This document shows, one piece after another, positions 1-8,090 of a DNA stretch of 64,000 nt. Origin of the DNA: an uncultured Clostridia bacterium (GTDB taxonomy: Bacteria > Bacillota > Clostridia > Oscillospirales > Acutalibacteraceae); contig CANRHD010000010.1 of assembly GCA_947630285.1 (NCBI GenBank), positions 1 through 64,000 of the forward strand, read 5' to 3'. The notes beneath the pieces were generated by a model. That model saw only the letters and a list, made by a program, of their open reading frames with translations. It had not been told where the DNA came from and made no database searches. How positions within the stretch are numbered: position 1 is the stretch's first letter; each line of letters begins with the position of its first letter. The translations under genes were made by a program, and so were the position numbers.

Positions 1-140
1 AAAAACCTCCGAAAACCCTTGATTTTACTACGAATTCCGCACTTTTTCCACACAACAAAAAATTTTTGAATTTTTTGTCGTTTTTGCTCGGGTGTAAGCA
101 GAATTTTGGAGATTTTTGGGATTTACAGTATATCTTTAAA

Positions 141-452
141 AAGCAAACAGCCGCATTTTCATGCGACTGTAAGTGTGTAGAAAAAGTATGTGTCACTTGG
201 CAATAAGCATAAAAGGAGTAAGATTATGGTGAACCCCATGCGTGGGTTCCCCACCGCAAAACAGTCCACCGGACTGTTTTGCGCCCCTCCTGCGCTCTTT
301 GAAGCACAGGTGTTTCGCAGTCTGCGGACTGCGCCGGGGGCTTTGCCCCTCGACCCCACCACCTTTTGAAAAAGGCGGCCGAAAACTTTGGACATTTTGC
401 TATCGCAAAACAGTTTATCGACAAGCAAACAGCCGCATTTTTATGCGACTGT
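141..452 (+). repeat. Hairpin-array repeat, copy A, between duplicated terminator hairpins
   Basis: The core (171-422) is a series of inverted repeats: GAACCC/GGGTTC, CAAAACAGTCC/GGACTGTTTTG, CGCAGTC/GACTGCG, GGGGC/GCCCC and CCTTTT/AAAAGG. Near copies occur at 20489-20723 and 35700-35955 (both reversed) and at 46296-46555. It is bracketed by a 30-base direct repeat (141-170 and 423-452, one mismatch), each containing the hairpin ACAGCCGCAT/ATGCGACTGT. The element lies 3' of the surface-protein gene ending at 536. Positions 1-140 hold AT-rich sequence with no gene or other feature that I can see, and 453-535 hold nothing recognisable. The ORFs across the repeat are not credible proteins because the stems force them. 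Confidence 0.85.
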
Positions 453-535
453 CTGCCTGTGATTTTTATCCCTTTTCCCAAACTATGACAAAAAGCCTTA
501 ACCCTAAAAGCTTTTTATTAAAGGCGATTTGAATT

Positions 536-2623
536 TCAAATACGCTCTTTTTTCTTTAAAGTGATTACGGTAAATGCGGCTATTCCTGCGAGAGCTGAAA
601 GCGCTGTGCCTATAACGGCAAGCGTTACCGCCGTACTGCCTGTCTGTGGGTTCTTGTGAACCTCTGCGGCTGTGTTATCCGCCGTATCCGTTGTGTTCTG
701 ATTGCCGTCGGGCTGAGTTGTATTTTCCCCGTCCGCCGGTCCGTTCGGATCTTCGGGGTCATCGTCGTTATTTAAAAATCCGTTCAATATCTGACCCGGA
801 ATTTGCGAATAACCGTTTGTTCCGTAAATTTTATAGAACCAGTCGCTTATCTGCCTTACAACCGGTGACGAAGCCTTTTCCTCTACAGGCTCTACGGCGC
901 CGATTTTCTCTAAAATTGCACGAAGTCTTGCGGTAACTGCTTCACTTTCCCCCTCTACGCCGACAGTTCTTGAGAGCATTTCGTCCGCATCGGCTATTGC
1001 CGCCGCAAGCTCCTTAGCGTCCGCCCTGGTGAGAGTTGAAGGATCAATTTCTTTTGCGACAGGCAACAGATGCTTACGAAGCTCCTCTGTCTCCCTGCCT
1101 ATGTTAAACTGCGGATAATTGGGGTCGGAATAGACATCTTTGATATTGTTATAAGAGGCCAATTCAACCGCCAGAGAAATCATAATATCATCAGAACCTG
1201 TTGTGGCGTGGTTCTGTCCCCTGAAATAAAATGTTGTGTCGGGGAAAGCGCCTGCCGAAGCGTCAACGGTGCGCTCGGGTGAAATATGATTGTGTTCGGG
1301 ATTACTGCAATAGGTGTTTTTCTGAACATAATCCGCCGGAAGATGTTGCTTAACATTTGCGCTGTATGCGCCCATGGAGGTTGAGCGCAGATGAATAATA
1401 CCGTCGCCGTTTTCGCTGTTCCACGAATTTCCGACATTGTAAAGCGGTACATCATAGCTTACAATATCAAAGACCTGAACGCCCTTATCACGGAGCTTTT
1501 GCAAATTCGCAACGGAATTGCACTGGGCCCTGTAATAGAAATCGGTCTGCCTGCGAACCCCGATTTTTTCCGGAGAGGACAAATAGGTGTCTGCAAGCGC
1601 CGGGTACTCCTCCTTGGGGCAAAGCGCCCACATGCTTGTGCAGTTGATGATTACCTCGTTGAGTATTCTGTCAACCGCCTTGTCAAGGCAGGCCTTTACA
1701 ACATCGTCGGGCAACGCTCTTAAAATCAACTCAATGGTTGCGGCGTCGCTGTCGCTCATAAGCTTTTCCAAAAATCCGTTATATAAGTAATTCAAATCAA
1801 GGAAAGTAAGGTCTTTTTTAAGCAGATCGCTTACGATGGTAGAACCGCTGAGCGCCGGAACGAGGAAGATGATTTTTTCAAGATCGTTGTAAACGGTCGG
1901 ATAGCGCTCGATAAGCCCGTTTGCCAAAGTGCCGCCCATACTGATAGGAACTATATTTACCTTTTTGTGACCTGTTTCCGCCTTAACCTTCTGAATGAAC
2001 TGATACAGCTCGTCAATTTCATCGGGAATATTGCCGAAAGAATTGTAGGCGAAGAAATACACATGGTCCTCGCCGATGTTTTCAAGAAGCTTGTCAACCT
2101 TCATTTTGTTCAGAACAAACTGCTTTTCTTCCGCAGTACATTCCGCCAATGAATAGGGATACTTTTCAACCTCAAAATTACCTGTATTTTTGCCGTTATT
2201 GTCGGTAAAATTGACCTCGAAAACCTTTGAGCAGGCGTCCGCCAATGCGTCGGAAAGACCCATATCACGCTGAGTGGCAAGCGTAAGCGCCAAAGGCTGT
2301 GTCAAATCAGGCAACAAAGCCGGAATGTCGAAAACGCCGGGGAAGCAGTTGATGCGGTTGCCGTTTTCGTCGAGCTTGTAATCGCCCTTTTCGTCCAAAA
2401 GCCAAACATTGGACTGACTGATGCCGGGAATAAGTATTGTAGGCGTGCCGTCCATACCGCCGCAATCGGTTTTAGCCGCATATTTTTCCGAGAGGAAAAT
2501 GTTGTTGAACCAATCGCCTGCGGCGCTTGCCGTGACCGAAAATACGGACGCCAGCATAACGACCGTCAAAAGCAGAGCCAAAGCCCTTTTGCCTACAGAT
2601 TTTTTTTGATTTGCCGTTCTCAT
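536..2623 (-). CDS. Exported alpha/beta-hydrolase (lipase/LCAT-like) with NPQTG sorting signal
   Basis: A 695-residue exported protein. Residues 1-35 are a signal peptide: Lys/Arg start, hydrophobic core, ASAAG cleavage region. ILIPGISQSNVW at 63-74 resembles the oxyanion strand of lipases. VPISMGG places a likely nucleophile at Ser228, a variant of the usual GHSMGG elbow. FYFRGQNHATTG near the end of the domain may hold the catalytic His. An Asp/Thr/Asn-rich linker follows, then NPQTG at 658-662, a hydrophobic helix and KKKERI, which is a sortase-type wall-anchor layout. The role is probably ester or lipid hydrolysis at the cell surface; the substrate is unknown. It appears monocistronic, with a good promoter upstream at 2796-2824. 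The hydrolase fold is secure; the LCAT-like assignment is tentative. Confidence 0.75.
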   Translation of the reverse strand: MRTANQKKSVGKRALALLLTVVMLASVFSVTASAAGDWFNNIFLSEKYAAKTDCGGMDGTPTILIPGISQSNVWLLDEKGDYKLDENGNRINCFPGVFDIPALLPDLTQPLALTLATQRDMGLSDALADACSKVFEVNFTDNNGKNTGNFEVEKYPYSLAECTAEEKQFVLNKMKVDKLLENIGEDHVYFFAYNSFGNIPDEIDELYQFIQKVKAETGHKKVNIVPISMGGTLANGLIERYPTVYNDLEKIIFLVPALSGSTIVSDLLKKDLTFLDLNYLYNGFLEKLMSDSDAATIELILRALPDDVVKACLDKAVDRILNEVIINCTSMWALCPKEEYPALADTYLSSPEKIGVRRQTDFYYRAQCNSVANLQKLRDKGVQVFDIVSYDVPLYNVGNSWNSENGDGIIHLRSTSMGAYSANVKQHLPADYVQKNTYCSNPEHNHISPERTVDASAGAFPDTTFYFRGQNHATTGSDDIMISLAVELASYNNIKDVYSDPNYPQFNIGRETEELRKHLLPVAKEIDPSTLTRADAKELAAAIADADEMLSRTVGVEGESEAVTARLRAILEKIGAVEPVEEKASSPVVRQISDWFYKIYGTNGYSQIPGQILNGFLNNDDDPEDPNGPADGENTTQPDGNQNTTDTADNTAAEVHKNPQTGSTAVTLAVIGTALSALAGIAAFTVITLKKKERI

Positions 2624-2795
2624 AAAACCCTCCTTATTTTGCTGCGTTCTTCACGCAATGCCAAAAAACAGAGCCCCCATAAAACACACATAAGCTTATT
2701 AAGCAGGAAAAAATAAAAACGCACAGCCTTGTTGAATTTGTGAGGAATGTGCGTTTGATGTGCATTACAAAATGCTCTATTTAAGCTTTGGGTAT

Positions 2796-2824
2796 ATTAT
2801 ACAGTAATTATTTGCATTTGTCAA
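2796..2824 (-). promoter_or_regulatory. Sigma-A promoter of the surface hydrolase gene
   Basis: On the minus strand TTGACA (2819-2824) and TATAAT (2796-2801) are 17 bases apart, a full consensus match. It implies a long 5' leader of about 165 bases, which includes the inverted pair AAACGCACA/TGTGCGTTT near 2717-2757. Confidence 0.75.
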
Positions 2825-2892
2825 TTTTTTTATATAATATTTATTATTTTTGCTTTGGTTTTTAGGCGAGGGAAGCCGTAATTTAAACTATG

Positions 2893-4119
2893 TTATTTTT
2901 GCCCGTCGTATTGTTTAACTTTTTCCCTTGCCGTTTGAAGCGAAAATGAATTTTCGTTCGCTATTCTCTTTAAATCCTCGTACTCGTACTTTTCCCTTTC
3001 AACGCCGAAGCCCGATGAAATTTTCTTTCTCACTTCACCGTAAGGGGTTGAAACGGTTTTAGTCGTTCTTTCAAGGGTATATCTGTTTTTTATGCTTTCA
3101 CGCACGCCTATGGTGGTTGAGTTTTTAAAGATAATCGAAAGCATTTTATCCCTGTCCCGTTCATCGCAAATAACGCAAATCAATGTGCCGGGACGGGATT
3201 TTTTCGTTCCTGCGGCCATGGTAAACACTTCTTTTGCGCCGCCGTTGAAAAGAGCTTCCGTCAAAAAGCCTATTTCCTCGCCCGTCATATCGTCCACATT
3301 AAACGAAAGCTCGGTTATCCGTGCGGCCATATCCCGAGATTTTCCCAAAAACGCCCTTAGGCAGTTTGCCGTTTCAAAATCCTTACTGCCCATTCCGTAG
3401 CCGATTTTCTCGACAGCAAACTGAGGTCTGTCGCCGTAATCGGTGCAAAAATATTTAAGAAGCGCCGCACCCGTGGGAGTGCAAAGCTCCGAGCCTATAC
3501 CCGAAGAATAAGAGGGTATGCCCTTTAAAATCAGGGCTGTCGCAGGCGCAGGCACGGGCAATATGCCGTGAGCGCAGTTTACCGTACCGCTCCCCGTATT
3601 TACCGCCGAAGAAATTATTTGCCCTGCCCCTATTTCCTCCATAAGCATACAAACGGCAGTTATATCGGCTATTGCGTCAAGCGCACCGACCTCATGAAAA
3701 TGTATTTCCGCCACGGGTCTTGCGTGAACCGTGCTTTCCGCTTCGGCGATTATCTTGTAAACCCCGATAATTTCATTTTTAATCTTTTCGGAGACTTTCA
3801 ATGCGCTTACGGTTTTTTCTATACTGCTCATAGAGCTGTGAGAATGGCTCTCACGGTGTCCGTGTTCATGTTCATGTTCGTGTTCGTGTTCGTGTCCGTG
3901 TCCGTGTTCATGTTCGGTTTTGCCATTAACAAGCACCTTTAAATGAGTGCCTGTGACAGCGCACTTTTCGCTTGTCTCCTTTATAAACTTAACATTGGGA
4001 ATACCTGTCTCGTTAAGCCTTTTGACAAACTCCTCCCCGTCGTCAACAAGCTCAAGCAAAGCGGAGGCGAGCATATCCCCTGCCGCACCCATTGAACATT
4101 CTAAATAAAGAGTTTTCAT
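2893..4119 (-). CDS. larC: Nickel insertion protein LarC (pyridinium-thiocarboxylate nucleotide nickel chelatase)
   Basis: A 408-residue LarC-family protein, starting with the typical MKTLYLECSMGAAGDMLASALLELV. LarC inserts nickel into the bis-thiocarboxylic pyridinium nucleotide made by LarB and LarE, giving the nickel-pincer cofactor. A His/Glu/Gly-rich stretch at about residues 71-95 is a likely nickel-binding segment. In Lactobacillus plantarum larC is read through a programmed frameshift; here the gene is a single open frame. Its start overlaps the end of larB by four bases (ATGA type), so the two are translationally coupled. No lactate racemase larA is in the window. Confidence 0.93.
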   Translation of the reverse strand: MKTLYLECSMGAAGDMLASALLELVDDGEEFVKRLNETGIPNVKFIKETSEKCAVTGTHLKVLVNGKTEHEHGHGHEHEHEHEHEHGHRESHSHSSMSSIEKTVSALKVSEKIKNEIIGVYKIIAEAESTVHARPVAEIHFHEVGALDAIADITAVCMLMEEIGAGQIISSAVNTGSGTVNCAHGILPVPAPATALILKGIPSYSSGIGSELCTPTGAALLKYFCTDYGDRPQFAVEKIGYGMGSKDFETANCLRAFLGKSRDMAARITELSFNVDDMTGEEIGFLTEALFNGGAKEVFTMAAGTKKSRPGTLICVICDERDRDKMLSIIFKNSTTIGVRESIKNRYTLERTTKTVSTPYGEVRKKISSGFGVEREKYEYEDLKRIANENSFSLQTAREKVKQYDGQK

Positions 4120-4868
4120 TTTTTAGCCTCCATGTGATTTATCCTGCTTGCCAAAAAGCCTGCGCCGAAGCCGTTGTCTATGTTTACAACGCCAACTCCG
4201 CTTGCACAGGAATTAAGCATTGACAAAAGTGCGGAAAGCCCCGAAAACGATGCGCCGTAGCCCACGCTCGTAGGCACGGCAATTACGGGACAGTCTGCAA
4301 GTCCGCCGATTACGGACGCCAACGCCCCCTCCATACCTGCCACCGCAATAATTACACTTGCGGACATTATGTACTCCCTGTTAGCCAAAAGCCTGTGAAT
4401 ACCGGCTACGCCTATATCGTAAAGCCTTACCACCTCGTTACCGAGTATCTCCGCTGTAAGAGCCGCCTCCTCGGCAACAGGTATATCGCTTGTACCGCCC
4501 GTTGCCACAACTATCCTGCCGAGTCCGTCGGCCTCCGCCTTTTTTCCCGTGTAGGCAATACCAGAAACGCTGTCGTAGTTTATATCTATTTGTTCCTTAA
4601 TTATATCGGCCTTTTCACGGGAGAGCCTTGTAATCATAACGGCGCTCTGCGACGAGCCGTTCATGGCCTTTACTATTCCTATTATCTGCTGTGCCGTTTT
4701 TCCCTGTGCGTAAATGACCTCGGCAGTCCCCTGGCGGACCTCCCTGTGCAAATCCACCTTTGCGTAGCCCAAGTCTTCAAAAGGTTGGCTTTTTATTTTA
4801 AGAGCCGCTTCTTCCACGGTTATTTTGCCGTCCTTTAACTGCTTTAAGGTATCTTCAAGCCTGCTCAT
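4116..4868 (-). CDS. larB: Pyridinium-3,5-biscarboxylate mononucleotide synthase LarB
   Basis: A 250-residue protein of the LarB family, a relative of the PurE mutase. LarB carboxylates and hydrolyses nicotinate adenine dinucleotide to give pyridinium-3,5-biscarboxylate mononucleotide, the first step of nickel-pincer synthesis. The C-terminal half carries the PurE-like segments VVATGGTSDIPVAEEAALTA and GVAGIHRLL, and later GMEGALASVIGGLADCPVIA with VPTSVGYGASFSG. The N-terminal helical part is family-specific. It is the middle gene of larE-larB-larC, overlapping both neighbours by a few bases. Confidence 0.93.
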   Translation of the reverse strand: MSRLEDTLKQLKDGKITVEEAALKIKSQPFEDLGYAKVDLHREVRQGTAEVIYAQGKTAQQIIGIVKAMNGSSQSAVMITRLSREKADIIKEQIDINYDSVSGIAYTGKKAEADGLGRIVVATGGTSDIPVAEEAALTAEILGNEVVRLYDIGVAGIHRLLANREYIMSASVIIAVAGMEGALASVIGGLADCPVIAVPTSVGYGASFSGLSALLSMLNSCASGVGVVNIDNGFGAGFLASRINHMEAKK

Positions 4869-5614
4869 CTGAACACCTCTTTATCTATGCTTATCTGGGA
4901 AAAATCATCTTTTAACCATTCCCTGATTTTCCCTATATATTTTTCCGCCTCTGCGTGCTGTTCACGCCTTAACTGTATTTTTGCCCTGTCGGGACTTTCG
5001 ACCCTGAACCTGAAATCCGAAAAACCGAGTGAAAACAAAAGCATTTCCGCCCGTTCGATTTTCTTAAGCATATCCCCGGTAATTGCCATACCCGTCGGTA
5101 TTCTTGTGGCAAGGCAGGAATATGACGGCTTGTTGCAGGTGAAAAGTCCCTCCTCCTTTGAGAGCCTGTAAATATCGTCTTTTGTAAGTCCGCAGGCCCT
5201 GAGCGGAGAGAGCACACCCATTTCCTTGAGCGCACGCATTCCGGGTCTGTCGCTCAGGCTGTCGGAGGCGTTAGTGCCGTCTGCGATTATGTAATATCCG
5301 TCCGCATCGGCCCTCTCTTTTAAGACGCCAAACATATTTTGCTTGCAGTAATAGCAACGAAGCTCGGTATTTTTTAAAATTTCCGTATTTTTGCTCAAAT
5401 CCACATTAATTACGCAGAGCTTAACGGACAGCTCGTCCGCAAGGCGCAGGGCGTCCTCAAGTTCAAATTCGGGCTGAAACGAAGATTTTAAAAAATATGC
5501 TTTTACATCAAGGGCATATTTTTTTGCACAGCTTAACAGGTATGCGGAATCTGCGCCGCCCGAAAAAGCAACGGCTATTTTTTTGTACTGTGAAAAAAAT
5601 TCTTTTAATTCCAT
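4865..5614 (-). CDS. larE: ATP-dependent sulfur transferase LarE, three-cysteine type
   Basis: A 249-residue PP-loop ATPase: the nucleotide motif SGGADSAYLLS is at 18-28 and RPGMRALKEMGVLSPLR follows downstream. LarE converts the two carboxylates of the LarB product to thiocarboxylates. The well-studied L. plantarum enzyme gives up the sulfur of one cysteine. This one has Cys87-Tyr-Tyr-Cys90 together with Cys167 (in PSYSCLATR), the pattern of LarE proteins, such as that of Thermotoga maritima, in which three cysteines hold a [4Fe-4S] cluster and sulfur can be delivered catalytically. First gene of the lar operon. No good Shine-Dalgarno sequence lies close to the ATG, and a terminator-like hairpin ends about 11 bases upstream. 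Confidence 0.92.
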   Translation of the reverse strand: MELKEFFSQYKKIAVAFSGGADSAYLLSCAKKYALDVKAYFLKSSFQPEFELEDALRLADELSVKLCVINVDLSKNTEILKNTELRCYYCKQNMFGVLKERADADGYYIIADGTNASDSLSDRPGMRALKEMGVLSPLRACGLTKDDIYRLSKEEGLFTCNKPSYSCLATRIPTGMAITGDMLKKIERAEMLLFSLGFSDFRFRVESPDRAKIQLRREQHAEAEKYIGKIREWLKDDFSQISIDKEVFR

Positions 5615-5624
5615 ATTTTTAATA

Positions 5625-5655
5625 AAAGCGACTCCGAAATGAACAGAGCCGCTTT
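5625..5655 (-). terminator. Terminator-like hairpin directly before larE
   Basis: Minus-strand RNA can form AAAGCGGCTC paired to GAGTCGCTTT (one G-U pair) followed by TTTTATTAAAAA. It follows the stop of the membrane-protein gene ending at 5669 and ends 11 bases before the larE ATG, so there is no room for a separate promoter downstream of it. Confidence 0.6.
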
Positions 5656-5668
5656 ATAAAATTCGTGA

Positions 5669-5986
5669 TTATTTTTTCTTACCGAAAAGTGAAGCCCTGA
5701 CAGAACCCTTGGGATCTTTTATAAGCAGTATAACCACCCAAATTACAAGCGCAAGGGCAATTACGGAAAGGCCGAGGTAAGCGTCGTTGAGCATATCGGC
5801 AGGCGACGGCCTGAAGAACTCTGCGCCGAGCTCTATATACCCGAACACGGCGTCAACGAACCACATTATCGACGCACCCCAAAACATCCAGCAAAGGGCG
5901 CTCACCTTCATTTTGTCATCGGGAGCGTTTTTATACCAAATGACCGTGCTTATTACCGCCGCAAAAACAGTCAAAAGCAGAGTCAT
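5669..5986 (-). CDS. Small membrane protein, function unknown
   Basis: I do not recognise this 105-residue protein. It has three hydrophobic segments (about residues 1-18, 28-48 and 70-90), short loops with several aromatic residues (MFWGASIMWFVDAVFGY), and a Lys-rich C-terminus ending FGKKK, which is probably cytoplasmic. Its start codon overlaps the stop of the preceding membrane-protein gene by one base (TAATG), so the two should be translated together. It may act with that partner in a membrane complex. A hairpin separates it from larE downstream. No catalytic motif is visible. Confidence 0.7.
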   Translation of the reverse strand: MTLLLTVFAAVISTVIWYKNAPDDKMKVSALCWMFWGASIMWFVDAVFGYIELGAEFFRPSPADMLNDAYLGLSVIALALVIWVVILLIKDPKGSVRASLFGKKK

Positions 5987-6393
5987 TACTCATTTACCTC
6001 CGAGCTTTGAGCGGCGTTTACCCTCTTTTCGGCAATGTGCGCTACTAAGAGCATTACTCCCCAAATTGCGGTTGTGAGCAAAGCCATTGTTACGCCGGCG
6101 GTCGCCATTTCATGTAACATCTCTACAGAGTCCTGAGGATTTGACGCCGCTGTGAGAAACGGAAAATAAGGCACTACTTCGCCGTGCCAAATATGCTCAA
6201 ACAAAAGCAGGGCAGAGCCGCCTAAAAGGAGATTGGTAAGCCAGCGAAGCTTTCTTGAAAACGGTATTTTGAAGCTTTTGCCTGTGTTTTCGCCCTCGCT
6301 TACCGGCAAAGCTTCTTTTTCATTATTTTTTACGATTTTTGCAGCCGCGGCAGTTACAACGGCCTCTACGGCAGGTACTACAAAGCAAGCCAT
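5986..6393 (-). CDS. Small membrane protein, partner of the gene at 5669-5986
   Basis: A 135-residue protein I cannot name. It starts with a hydrophobic Ala/Val-rich helix (MACFVVPAVEAVVTAAAAKI), continues with a charged cytoplasmic stretch, and has two further hydrophobic helices (about 50-66 and 98-118). The segment between them, FEHIWHGEVVPYFPF, has His and Glu residues on the outer side, which could bind a metal or cofactor. It is translationally coupled to the next gene. The pair sits upstream of the lar genes, but nothing in the sequence ties it to nickel. Confidence 0.7.
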   Translation of the reverse strand: MACFVVPAVEAVVTAAAAKIVKNNEKEALPVSEGENTGKSFKIPFSRKLRWLTNLLLGGSALLLFEHIWHGEVVPYFPFLTAASNPQDSVEMLHEMATAGVTMALLTTAIWGVMLLVAHIAEKRVNAAQSSEVNE

Positions 6394-6504
6394 AACAACA
6401 ACTCCTTAATATTTTATATATTAGAAATTATATCAAAGAAAAAATTTTATGTCAAGACGGCGTCCCTGCTAAAGCTTTATTATTGCGTAAAGGGCGCAAA
6501 ATAA

Positions 6505-6530
6505 GCGGCCGCATTTTACACAGCGACCGC
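6505..6530 (-). terminator. Hairpin downstream of the dockerin protein gene
   Basis: GCGGTCGC and GCGGCCGC pair on the minus strand (one G-U pair), followed by TTATTTT. It lies 12 bases after the stop at 6542. Confidence 0.5.
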
Positions 6531-6541
6531 CCGAAGAGATT

Positions 6542-7921
6542 TTAAAACTTTTTTATACCTATTGTCTGCTGTAAAATCCACTTTGCGTCGATTATCGATA
6601 CCTTGCCGTCTTTGTTTACATCGGCGGAGGCAAACTGTACCTTGTTTAAGCTTTTGAGCTTTGCGGCGTGCTGTAAAACATATTTTGCATCGATAATTGA
6701 AATTTTTTCATCGCCGTTTACATCGCCCAAGCTCTGGGAAAAGGCTTTGTCGTACTCGGTTACGGATAACGGTACAAAGCTGTAGCCCTTACTTTCGGCA
6801 TACTCCTCCGCCCGTGAGCCAACGCTGCCTTTAATTGTATTTACGGACGAACGGTCAAACGCCGTATCGCTTATGTATTTTGTTTCCTGCGAAATAATTA
6901 CAGTTTGAATACTGTAGGATTGAAACGCCCTGTCCGCAATTAACTTGGTGCTGTATCTTACGGTAAACTCCTTGTCCGAGCCGCCGGCATAAATCAAATA
7001 ATCGCCGATATAAACTGCGTCGTTTATCAATAAATTTTTAATAAGCGGAGTATTCGCAAACGCATTTTCGCCTATCGAAGTTAAAGTATCAGGCAGGCCG
7101 ACGCTTTCAAGGGAGGTATTTGCAAACGCCTTATCGGCTATTCCTACTACCGTGTACCCGTCAATTTTTTCGGGTATGGTAAGGTTGCTGACATTCTCGG
7201 AGCAACCGGTAACCTCAATGGTTTTGCTGCTTGATGAAATTACATTGTATTCGATTATAGGCTCTACCCCGTATTTTGTATTGATTGTGTCATAGTTTTT
7301 GGCGTGGTAGAGGGTAATGGAGTCATAGTCCTTCATTCCGCTTAATGAACGGTTCAGGGTCTTGACCGCACATTCATAATCCCAACTGCAATCATAAGTG
7401 GAAACCCTCTGAGCCTTTTCATCGTATCCCAAAAAGATTACATAATGGGTGCTTGGCCGCCTGAAAAGTATGGCGTCGCCCACCTTGCAGGTTTTAAAGA
7501 AAGAGTCAAGCTGTTTAATTCTCCCACTTTCGCCCTTACTCTTGTCGAGCGTTAATACCTTGCTTGTTACGGACTCCTGCCAGGTAAATTCAACGCCGAA
7601 AATATATCTGAAAACAAAATGCACAAATCCGCAGCAGGAATAAGCGCTCCACATATTGTCCCAATTATAACCGTGAGCCCTTGCCACGGCAGGATAAAAG
7701 CAATCGTCGGAATTTGAGCTTTTGCTCGGTTTTCCCGAAACGGTAAAATACACCGTGTTTTTATCGCCCTGAGTTTTTACGGGAGGAAATTCCTTCATCA
7801 CTTCGTCCAATTTCGCCTGTACTCCCCCTACTGCGCTTGCAGGAAATGAAAACGGAACAACAAGCATTGAAACCGTCATTATTACCGTCATAATTAATGC
7901 AATAACACTTTTTGATTTCAT
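6542..7921 (-). CDS. Secreted papain-fold (NlpC/P60-like) protein with BspA-type LRRs and a dockerin
   Basis: A 459-residue exported protein. Residues 1-30 are a signal peptide. The first domain (about 35-210) looks like an NlpC/P60 or CHAP-type cysteine hydrolase: SAYSCCGFV gives Cys96/Cys97 next to the helix start, and STHYVIFLGY gives His159 on the next strand. Residues about 225-380 are BspA-like leucine-rich repeats (NLTIPEKIDGYTVVGIADKAF, then SVGLPDTLTSIGENAFANT). The C-terminus (about 393-455) is a type I dockerin with two calcium loops, DVNGDEKISIIDAKYVLQ and DVNKDGKVSIIDAKWILQ. The role is probably wall or peptide hydrolysis on a cohesin-bearing scaffold. The dockerin is certain, the hydrolase fold likely, the substrate unknown. 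Confidence 0.8.
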   Translation of the reverse strand: MKSKSVIALIMTVIMTVSMLVVPFSFPASAVGGVQAKLDEVMKEFPPVKTQGDKNTVYFTVSGKPSKSSNSDDCFYPAVARAHGYNWDNMWSAYSCCGFVHFVFRYIFGVEFTWQESVTSKVLTLDKSKGESGRIKQLDSFFKTCKVGDAILFRRPSTHYVIFLGYDEKAQRVSTYDCSWDYECAVKTLNRSLSGMKDYDSITLYHAKNYDTINTKYGVEPIIEYNVISSSSKTIEVTGCSENVSNLTIPEKIDGYTVVGIADKAFANTSLESVGLPDTLTSIGENAFANTPLIKNLLINDAVYIGDYLIYAGGSDKEFTVRYSTKLIADRAFQSYSIQTVIISQETKYISDTAFDRSSVNTIKGSVGSRAEEYAESKGYSFVPLSVTEYDKAFSQSLGDVNGDEKISIIDAKYVLQHAAKLKSLNKVQFASADVNKDGKVSIIDAKWILQQTIGIKKF

Positions 7922-7991
7922 AATCAGTCCTCCGAAAATTTTACATTTATATTATACTATATCTGCAAAAATTTCTCAAGTCAAGTTTGTT

Positions 7992-8020
7992 GCATATTTT
8001 GTAAATTGTTACCATATTAT
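7992..8020 (+). promoter_or_regulatory. Probable sigma-E promoter of spoIVA
   Basis: GCATATT (7992-7998), 14 bases, then CATATTAT (8013-8020) fits the sigma-E consensus (KMATATT-N14-CATACAAT type). spoIVA is a known sigma-E gene in Bacillus, so the match is expected. Confidence 0.7.
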
Positions 8021-8090
8021 TGTTACTGTAGAAATAAATAAAAAAATAAGCAATACAAATTCTGCAAAGCGGAATTCGGGAGGTAATACA

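Noticed and set aside
224-532. Several ORFs of 60-95 codons on both strands in the repeat (also at 20516, 35702 and 46149)
   Set aside because: They follow from GC-rich stems read in any frame; the same peptides appear at every copy, with different starts and ends. Treated as parts of the repeat.
3830-3925. Tandem short repeat in larC
   Set aside because: It encodes the His/Glu/Gly nickel-binding stretch of LarC, with the reading frame kept; not an independent repeat element and no frameshift is needed.
3568-3942. ORF on the plus strand with a Phe/Val/Met-rich end
   Set aside because: It is the antisense of the His/Glu codons of larC.
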